Part shown: piece after piece, positions 1 through 4,107 of the stretch
Position numbering within the stretch: position 1 is the stretch's first letter
Layout: the number at the start of each line of letters is the position of its first letter
Assembly: GCA_947464515.1 (NCBI GenBank)
Contig: CANHXF010000152.1
Span: 1-5,090, forward strand
Reading direction: 5' to 3'
From: Flavobacteriales bacterium
GTDB taxonomy: Bacteria > Bacteroidota > Bacteroidia > NS11-12g > UBA955
DNA length: 5,090 bases
Program-made: the position numbers and the translations under genes
Notes under the pieces: model-generated
Database searches by the model: none
Seen by the model: the letters and a program-made list of their open reading frames with translations, nothing else
Told to the model about the DNA's origin: nothing

Positions 1-146
1 CAATGGTAATTATCGTGTTTAGTGGTGCAGCCCGATCTGCAAAGTCCATAAACGGTGGCGCCCTTTGCTAACAATTGGTTTACACATTCGAGGCCAATTC
101 CTTTGTTGGCTCCAGTTACGATGGCAATGCGGTTATTAAGATTCAT
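1..146 (-). CDS. Short-chain dehydrogenase/reductase (SDR), N-terminal 48 codons only
   Basis: This is the start of a Rossmann-fold oxidoreductase, cut by the left edge of the window. The ATG lies at 144-146, and reading leftwards gives a protein beginning MNLNNRIAIVTGANKGIG. The glycine-rich cofactor motif TGxxxGIG sits at residues 11-18, directly after the first beta strand, as is typical of classical SDRs. Residue 37 is an arginine at the end of the second strand (VYGLCRS), a position where a basic residue usually favours NADP(H) over NAD(H). The catalytic Ser-Tyr-Lys residues lie outside the window, so the substrate cannot be inferred. The start codon lies inside the 3' end of mnmH in another frame (11-nt overlap), which suggests translational coupling and membership in the purS-DUF4286-mnmH operon. 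Family assignment is secure; the specific function is unknown. Confidence 0.85.
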   Translation of the reverse strand, partial: MNLNNRIAIVTGANKGIGLECVNQLLAKGATVYGLCRSGCTTKHDNYH

Positions 147-1173
147 TTTTTTGAGTATTGAGAAGAGTTAACAATGAAGATTCGATTTGGTTCCAATCCC
201 AAGCAATTGAGGTGATTTTTGTATTGTTTTTGTCGACGAAGTGCTGGTATGATTTATCATAATAGACCAAAAGTATTTCCACCCACGTTTTGAAATCATT
301 TGCTTCTAGCGCTTCAACGGCGGCTTTTTCATGTTGGCCACCAAGTCGTTTTCTAAGTTTCTGCGTTTGGGCGATGAGCTGATCTTTGGGCAGGCCGGCG
401 TATTCTTTGATGATACGATTTATTCTTGTTTGGGTATCGATGTAAATTTCGATACTGGGGGCTTCTTTCATTTGCTTCCAGAGTCCTTCGGGGATTGCAC
501 ATTGGCCCACGGTTCTACTTTCGTTTTCTATGTAAACGGTTTGGTTTTCATGAAATTGCAGGTAATCAATGGCGACGAGGTTTTCGAACATTTCGTTTCG
601 AGGTTGGGCTGGCATTCCAACGCCGCCGAGGGCGCTGCCTTTGTGGTTGGCTCTTTTTTCTAGGTCGATGATGGCTTTGCCATTGTCTTGCAGCAATTGC
701 AGGAGTTCTGTTTTTCCCGAGCCTGTATGTCCGGCAATTAATACGATATTTAGGGGTGTTTGCAGGGTTTGGAGCACCCAGTTCCGGAAGGATTTATAGC
801 CATCTTTTATGATAAAAACGGGGTGACCGCTCCATTGGGTGATGGTGGAGGCAATTTGACTACGAAGTCCGCCTCTCCAGCAGTAAAACAGGAGTTTTTT
901 CTGATGGGTATGTTGTATGTCCATCAGTTGTTGGTAGATGGATGCGAATTTGGGTCCGGTGAGGGAGAGGCCAAGCATGACGGCCGCTTCGCGGCCTTCA
1001 TGCTTATAAGCGCGGCCTACGGCCGCGCGATCTTCATCGCAAAGTATAGGTACATTGATGGCATTGGGAATGTGGGCCCGTTCAAATTCCGACTCACTTC
1101 GTACATCAACCCAAATAAAATCGTCACGTCTGAGCAGCGCTTCCTGAATCGTTAACGCCCTGGTCTGACTCAT
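136..1173 (-). CDS. mnmH: tRNA 2-selenouridine synthase (MnmH/SelU/YbbB)
   Basis: In known members this cytoplasmic enzyme replaces the sulfur of 2-thiouridine at tRNA wobble position 34 with selenium from selenophosphate, through a geranylated intermediate. The 345-residue protein has both expected modules. An N-terminal rhodanese domain (about residues 8-135) carries VDVRSESEFE at 22-31 and the active-site loop CWRGGLRS at 98-105, with Cys98 equivalent to the essential Cys97 of the E. coli enzyme. A C-terminal P-loop domain carries GHTGSGKT at 148-155, followed by DLEKRANHKGSALGG (170-184) and the ENESR motif (216-220). Length is close to the E. coli protein (364). ATG at 1171-1173 starts 2 nt after the DUF4286 stop. 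The gene implies that the organism makes selenophosphate (SelD), which is not in the window. Two strong hairpins lie in the codons for residues 49-67. Identification is very secure. Confidence 0.95.
   Translation of the reverse strand: MSQTRALTIQEALLRRDDFIWVDVRSESEFERAHIPNAINVPILCDEDRAAVGRAYKHEGREAAVMLGLSLTGPKFASIYQQLMDIQHTHQKKLLFYCWRGGLRSQIASTITQWSGHPVFIIKDGYKSFRNWVLQTLQTPLNIVLIAGHTGSGKTELLQLLQDNGKAIIDLEKRANHKGSALGGVGMPAQPRNEMFENLVAIDYLQFHENQTVYIENESRTVGQCAIPEGLWKQMKEAPSIEIYIDTQTRINRIIKEYAGLPKDQLIAQTQKLRKRLGGQHEKAAVEALEANDFKTWVEILLVYYDKSYQHFVDKNNTKITSIAWDWNQIESSLLTLLNTQKNES
973..1005 (-). repeat. Strong inverted repeat (hairpin) inside mnmH
   Basis: AAGCATGA (973-980) pairs perfectly with TCATGCTT (998-1005), and inside it GGCCGC (982-987) pairs with GCGGCC (991-996). 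There is one C/T mismatch (981/997) and a 3-nt loop. The stem is therefore 8+6 bp and very GC-rich in its core. It lies in the codons for the rhodanese-domain residues around KHEGREAAVML, a stretch that matches the family, so this is coding DNA and not an inserted element. Whether the fold matters in the mRNA is unknown. Confidence 0.85.
1010..1028 (-). repeat. Second perfect GC-rich inverted repeat inside mnmH
   Basis: GCGCGGCC (1010-1017) and GGCCGCGC (1021-1028) form a perfect 8-bp stem with a 3-nt loop, 4 nt away from the hairpin at 973-1005. Both hairpins contain the same GCGGCC/GGCCGC core, so their arms can also pair with each other. In the mnmH message this is the first of the two hairpins to be transcribed. 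It is within the codons for RAAVGRA, which is conserved in the enzyme family. Confidence 0.85.
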
Positions 1174-1175
1174 GA

Positions 1176-1484
1176 TTACACAATTACTTCCAACAAGCTG
1201 CGGTAAGCCAATACAGTATCTCCGTATTTTTCCTTGGTTTTGGCTTGAAGTATCGGACCAAATTGACTCCTATACTGTTGGTACATTTCTAAAGAATCCG
1301 CGGTATACTGAATGGCATAATTCACGCCTTCATTGTCGTCCGCATCGGTAAGTAACTTTAAAATCTTATACTCTGTAAAACAGCCTGTTTGCATCACTTC
1401 AGGAATGTGTTCTTCCAGCATCCATTTGAGCCATTCTTCGGCCATTTGGCTGCCCACATTACAAGTTACGTTGTAAACAATCAT
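1176..1484 (-). CDS. DUF4286 family protein
   Basis: The 102-residue protein begins MIVYNVTCNVGSQMAEEWLKWM and continues with EEHIPEVMQTGCFTEYKILKLL. This is the characteristic DUF4286 pattern: a first strand IVYNVT, a helix EEWLKWM, then HIPEV, a small-residue turn, a central strand YAIQYTA, and the tail AYRSLLEVI. The arrangement suggests a small ferredoxin-like or dimeric alpha-beta-barrel fold; that is an inference from strand and helix order. No catalytic motif is obvious. Cys9 and Cys35 are the only cysteines. There is no signal peptide or membrane segment, so it should be cytoplasmic. It sits 4 nt after purS and 2 nt before mnmH, which fixes the ATG at 1482-1484 and implies co-expression. 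The family has no established function that I know of, and none should be assigned from this context. Confidence 0.85.
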   Translation of the reverse strand: MIVYNVTCNVGSQMAEEWLKWMLEEHIPEVMQTGCFTEYKILKLLTDADDNEGVNYAIQYTADSLEMYQQYRSQFGPILQAKTKEKYGDTVLAYRSLLEVIV

Positions 1485-1488
1485 TGTT

Positions 1489-1737
1489 TTATTGACTTAT
1501 GCGGATGTTGTAACCCTCCATGATGAGGTTTGCCAACAATTTTTTACAAGCCAATTCGGCCATTTCATGGGCTTCTTCGGCGGTATTTGCATCCAAATCC
1601 ATGGTGATAAATTTCCCAATGCGCACATTGGAAGCGTTGTTTAATCCAATTTTTGGCAGGCCATTGGCAACAGCTTTTCCTTGGGGATCCAACAATCCCT
1701 TTAATGGTAAGATTTCAATCTCGGCAACGAATTTCAC
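1489..1737 (-). CDS. purS: Phosphoribosylformylglycinamidine synthase subunit PurS
   Basis: PurS is the small structural subunit of the three-part FGAM synthase (PurS-PurL-PurQ). The complex converts FGAR, glutamine and ATP to FGAM in step four of de novo purine synthesis; PurS dimers link the glutaminase PurQ to the small-type PurL. The 82-residue sequence fits the family along its whole length: LDPQGKAV at 16-23, VRIGK at 38-42, and CKKLLANLIMEGY at 64-76. The start is GTG (1735-1737); starting there gives the family-typical N-terminus MKFVAEIEIL, and no ATG lies nearby. It is the first gene of the minus-strand operon. purQ and purL are not adjacent here and must be elsewhere in the genome. 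A TAnnTTTG box lies only 4 nt upstream of the GTG, so the message may be leaderless. Confidence 0.95.
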   Translation of the reverse strand: MKFVAEIEILPLKGLLDPQGKAVANGLPKIGLNNASNVRIGKFITMDLDANTAEEAHEMAELACKKLLANLIMEGYNIRISQ

Positions 1738-1741
1738 AGTA

Positions 1742-1749
1742 CAAACCTA
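1742..1749 (-). promoter_or_regulatory. Putative -7 box for the purS operon
   Basis: On the minus strand these bases read TAGGTTTG, an exact match to the Bacteroidota -7 consensus TAnnTTTG. Only four bases (1738-1741) separate it from the GTG of purS, so transcription would begin at or next to the start codon. A T-rich stretch ending in TTG lies 12 nt upstream, too close for the usual -33 element, which weakens the call. The site is predicted from the motif alone. Confidence 0.45.
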
Positions 1750-1773
1750 CATTAAAATCCGCAAAAAATCGTG

Positions 1774-1780
1774 TACTTTG
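1774..1780 (+). promoter_or_regulatory. Possible -7 box for the lipoprotein-ldcA-gtrA operon
   Basis: TACTTTG on the plus strand resembles the Bacteroidota -7 element but is one base shorter than TAnnTTTG. It lies 5 nt before the ATG at 1786, which again suggests a start of transcription at or beside the start codon. No convincing TTG -33 element lies 18-21 nt upstream. The absence of another candidate in the 48-nt spacer is the main support. Confidence 0.3.
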
Positions 1781-1785
1781 CCGTG

Positions 1786-2532
1786 ATGATTTTACACAAA
1801 AAACAAACGTTATGGGTGGTGGCTACCTTCATTTTGACTTTTTCTGCGTGTACTGGAAAGAAGCAAAGCGATGCGCAATCGTCCAAAGACAGTTTGACCA
1901 CTACCCTTGACAGCCTACCTAAAACAGGGGAAGCCTTGCGCGGATCGGATTCGGGGATTGTGGTGATGGAGACAAAACGAGCGGAAACCACATTGTTGGG
2001 TGTTTGGCATCAGTTACCGATAAATGGGATTCGTGAGGCAATCAAAACCAATGCGACATTAATTGTGGCGGAAATCGTATCTCAGAAATTGCGCATGGAA
2101 GGCGGCCTCAGTGTGGTGTATCGAAGAATGCCAAGCGAAGGAACGCAAGAAGTATTTATCGGCATACCGGTTGGTGGAAATTTGGATCGTGTTCGCAAAA
2201 TGTCGGAGTCCAATACCGGAGGAAACGCATCAGACAAACAGATGTTCACCACATTAACGCTACCCGCGGCAACATATCTAAAGGCCACTGTAAATGCAGA
2301 ACCGGGATTAACCACTATGTCATGGTTGCAATTTAAGTCGTTGATGATCAATCGAAAACAGTGCATCGTCACCGACTTTGAATCGAAAGAAAACGCAAAT
2401 GCAAAAATCGGCGAGGTGGATTTGAGCAAAGTGGCCAAGACTTTTCCATACATGGAATATTATACGGACAGTAGGAATTTAGAAATGGCGACAACGGTGG
2501 CACAGGCCATATTATTGATGCGCAAACCTTGA
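1786..2532 (+). CDS. Predicted lipoprotein, possibly with a GyrI-like effector-binding fold
   Basis: The 248-residue protein starts with a type II signal peptide: positively charged HKK (4-6), a hydrophobic stretch LWVVATFILTF (9-19), and a lipobox FSAC ending at Cys22. Phe at -3 is less usual than Leu but acceptable. After Cys22 comes TGKKQ and then a Ser/Thr/Asp-rich linker to about residue 58. There is no acidic surface-export signal after the cysteine, so a periplasm-facing anchor is likely. The rest (about 95-245) resembles GyrI-like small-molecule-binding domains in pattern: VVYRRMP, then EVFIGIPV (122-129), TLTLPAATYLKATVN (156-170), a Trp-containing helix, and YMEYYTDSRNLE (222-233). 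This similarity is by eye and tentative. GTG codons at 1771 and 1783 are also in frame; ATG 1786 gives a normal signal peptide. The stop overlaps the ldcA start by 4 nt. Confidence 0.8.
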   Translation: MILHKKQTLWVVATFILTFSACTGKKQSDAQSSKDSLTTTLDSLPKTGEALRGSDSGIVVMETKRAETTLLGVWHQLPINGIREAIKTNATLIVAEIVSQKLRMEGGLSVVYRRMPSEGTQEVFIGIPVGGNLDRVRKMSESNTGGNASDKQMFTTLTLPAATYLKATVNAEPGLTTMSWLQFKSLMINRKQCIVTDFESKENANAKIGEVDLSKVAKTFPYMEYYTDSRNLEMATTVAQAILLMRKP

Positions 2533-3545
2533 AAACACAGGCGGCATATCTTTTACCAGGCGATACGGTTTTGCTGATTGCACCGTCTAGGAGTGTGAGC
2601 GAAGCGGATGTCGCTGCTTTTTCTAGGTGGGTTGATTCGCAGGGATGGAAATTGGAATATTCGCCCAATTTGTTTGAGGTGGAACATCAATTTGCTGGCA
2701 GCGATCAACATCGGGCGGAAGATTTAATTTGGGCGATTACCCATCCTACGGCGAAAGCCATTTTTACGGCTAGGGGCGGATATGGTTGCGTTAGGACTGT
2801 TTCGAAGGCTGAGGATTTGTACGATGCGATGCAGGGCCAAGTGCAGGGCCAAGTGCGGGGCGAAAATTCGATGGGGGGGTATCCAATTGAGGGAAATACA
2901 ATGACATCCTTAGTGAAGCCCCATTCAGGTTTAGTTAAGTTGCTCAAGCATTCGCCGGCCAAGTGGTTGGTTGGGTTTAGCGATATTACGTGGTTGCATC
3001 TTTTGTTTGCGAAAGCCAATTTGCAGAGCATTCATGGACCGGTGGCAACGCAGTGGAATTTAACACACGGGCACATCGATCAGAATATTTCTTATCTAGC
3101 AAAGACTTTGATGGGCGACATCGTGTCATTGGATTTATCGAACAGTGATGTGGTTCGTTCAAAGCCATTCGCCGGCGAGTTGGTGGGTGGAAATTTGAGC
3201 TTGTTGTATGCATCGCTCGGTACCTCTTTGCAGCCCAATACCGCTGGAAAAGTTTTATTCATTGAGGATTTGGATGAATACTACTATCACATTGATAGGA
3301 TGTTGTTTTCATTAAAATTGGCGGGTCTATTTGATGGAATAATGGGGTTGTTGGTGGGCAGTATGATTGACATGAACGACAATGCGGTTCCTTTTGGAAG
3401 ATCTGTTAAGTCGATGATAACGGAATTGCTATCGGGCTATGATTTCCCGATTATTTTCGATGTACCGGTGGGACATGACGAAGAAAATATATCGATAAAG
3501 TTAGGTGCGGAGTGTACCTTTGAAAATTCAATATTAACTCAATAG
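2529..3545 (+). CDS. ldcA: LD-carboxypeptidase, peptidase family S66 (LdcA-like)
   Basis: Family S66 enzymes remove the terminal D-alanine from murein tetrapeptides by cleaving an L,D bond, usually in the cytoplasm during peptidoglycan recycling. All three catalytic elements are visible: the nucleophile Ser151 in VGFSDIT, Glu246 in LFIEDLDEYYYHIDRML, and His316 in VPVGHDEEN. Also typical are the N-terminal LLPGDTVLLIAPS (8-20), ARGGYG (81-86) and GGNLSLL (220-226). No signal peptide is seen. The start is TTG (2529-2531), overlapping the TGA of the lipoprotein gene; it yields the expected N-terminus, and the next in-frame Met is at residue 101. At 338 residues it is longer than the usual 300-310. 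About 40 extra residues lie between ARGGYG and VGFSDIT (roughly 98-138), including the repeat GQVQGQVRG. Gene symbol is by family; substrate specificity is untested. Confidence 0.92.
   Translation: MKTQAAYLLPGDTVLLIAPSRSVSEADVAAFSRWVDSQGWKLEYSPNLFEVEHQFAGSDQHRAEDLIWAITHPTAKAIFTARGGYGCVRTVSKAEDLYDAMQGQVQGQVRGENSMGGYPIEGNTMTSLVKPHSGLVKLLKHSPAKWLVGFSDITWLHLLFAKANLQSIHGPVATQWNLTHGHIDQNISYLAKTLMGDIVSLDLSNSDVVRSKPFAGELVGGNLSLLYASLGTSLQPNTAGKVLFIEDLDEYYYHIDRMLFSLKLAGLFDGIMGLLVGSMIDMNDNAVPFGRSVKSMITELLSGYDFPIIFDVPVGHDEENISIKLGAECTFENSILTQ
2831..2866 (+). repeat. 12-nt tandem repeat in ldcA, two perfect copies plus one degenerate
   Basis: The unit GCAGGGCCAAGT occurs at 2831-2842 and again at 2843-2854. 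It is followed by a degraded third copy, GCGGGGCGAAAA (2855-2866). Its length is a multiple of three, so copies add residues in frame (QGQV). It encodes part of the extra segment of the LD-carboxypeptidase. A run of seven G follows at 2873-2879. Confidence 0.9.
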
Positions 3546-3549
3546 CCCA

Positions 3550-4050
3550 GTGATTTCATCCAAGACATTTATCGCATTTACCAAATTTGGCATTGTTGGC
3601 GGAATCAGCTTTTTGGTGGATATGTCGGTGTATTACGGTATGAGTCAGTTCATGCCCACCTACTTTGCAAAGGCGGCGGGTATTATGGTTGCCACATTGG
3701 TGAACTATAAGCTAAACAAATATTGGACTTGGGAGAGCAAGAAGTCGGAGGGTGTTGATAAATCAAGGAATGAGACCCTAAAGAAATATTTGATGCTATA
3801 TGCATTGAGTGGAGGAATAAATGTGGGCACCAATGAGATCATGTTGGCATCATTGCCAAATTGGGAGTTGCAGTTGAACATGGTATTTCCTGCCGTGGGT
3901 GACATTGCGGCCAATACATTGGGCGGGATGAAGCAATTGTTTGCGGTGAAGATTGATAAGTTATTTGCTGTTTTAACGGCAACGGCGGTGGGTATGGGTA
4001 TAAATTTTCTAGGTCAGAAACTTTGGGTTTTTGGCAAGAGCGGCAAATAG
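3550..4050 (+). CDS. GtrA-like integral membrane protein
   Basis: GtrA family proteins are small four-helix inner-membrane proteins. Some take part in moving polyprenyl-phosphate-linked sugars across the membrane for glycosylation of surface polysaccharide, cell-wall polymers or teichoic acids. This 166-residue protein shows the hallmarks: FTKFGIVGGISFLVDMSVYYGM (10-31) as helix 1, a second helix ending in the conserved NYKLNKYWTW (52-61), a third around 78-100, and a fourth ending in NFLGQKLWVF (152-161). These last two motifs are repeat-related in the family. It is longer than the usual 120-140 residues; the extra length lies between helices 3 and 4 (about 103-137). The GTG start (3550-3552) is 4 nt after the ldcA stop, and the first internal ATG would delete helix 1. 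No glycosyltransferase is adjacent, so the lipid-sugar partner is unknown. Confidence 0.9.
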   Translation: MISSKTFIAFTKFGIVGGISFLVDMSVYYGMSQFMPTYFAKAAGIMVATLVNYKLNKYWTWESKKSEGVDKSRNETLKKYLMLYALSGGINVGTNEIMLASLPNWELQLNMVFPAVGDIAANTLGGMKQLFAVKIDKLFAVLTATAVGMGINFLGQKLWVFGKSGK

Positions 4051-4079
4051 TTGGCCGTTGGGATAAATGATTAACTTTG
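4051..4079 (+). promoter_or_regulatory. Putative promoter for the ricT-like gene
   Basis: TAACTTTG at 4072-4079 matches the Bacteroidota -7 consensus TAnnTTTG exactly. TTGG at 4051-4054 is a plausible -33 element, 17 nt upstream. Transcription would start near 4084, giving a leader of about 24 nt ending in an A-rich stretch before the ATG at 4108. No strong Shine-Dalgarno sequence is present, which is normal in this phylum. This is the best-formed promoter in the window, and it suggests that the gene is transcribed apart from gtrA. Confidence 0.55.
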
Positions 4080-4107
4080 TAAGAATTCAACTTTAAGAAA
4101 AAATAAT

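Noticed and set aside
973..1028. The mnmH hairpins considered as a mobile REP-like or palindromic insertion
   Set aside because: The encoded residues align with conserved MnmH residues without any gap, so nothing has been inserted.
331..1155. Several plus-strand open frames (331-663, 426-671, 569-799, 760-1155) opposite mnmH
   Set aside because: They are antisense to a gene whose full length matches MnmH; their translations show no family motifs and are low in plausible secondary structure.
1771..1785. Upstream GTG codons (1771 and 1783) as the lipoprotein start
   Set aside because: Starting at 1771 would place the -7-like box inside the gene and add residues before the signal peptide; ATG 1786 gives a standard type II signal peptide length.
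1520..1910. Plus-strand open frames 1520-1786 and 1653-1910
   Set aside because: The first is antisense to purS and the second overlaps purS and the lipoprotein signal region in another frame; neither has a recognisable domain.
1752..2668. Minus-strand frames 1752-1991, 2082-2453 and 2369-2668
   Set aside because: They are shadows of the lipoprotein gene and the start of ldcA, with no motifs of their own.
4041..4057. Short inverted repeat CGGCAA / TTGGCCG at the end of the gtrA-like gene, considered as a terminator
   Set aside because: The stem is only about six pairs with a bulge and is not followed by a T-run; it also overlaps the proposed -33 element. Too weak to call a terminator.
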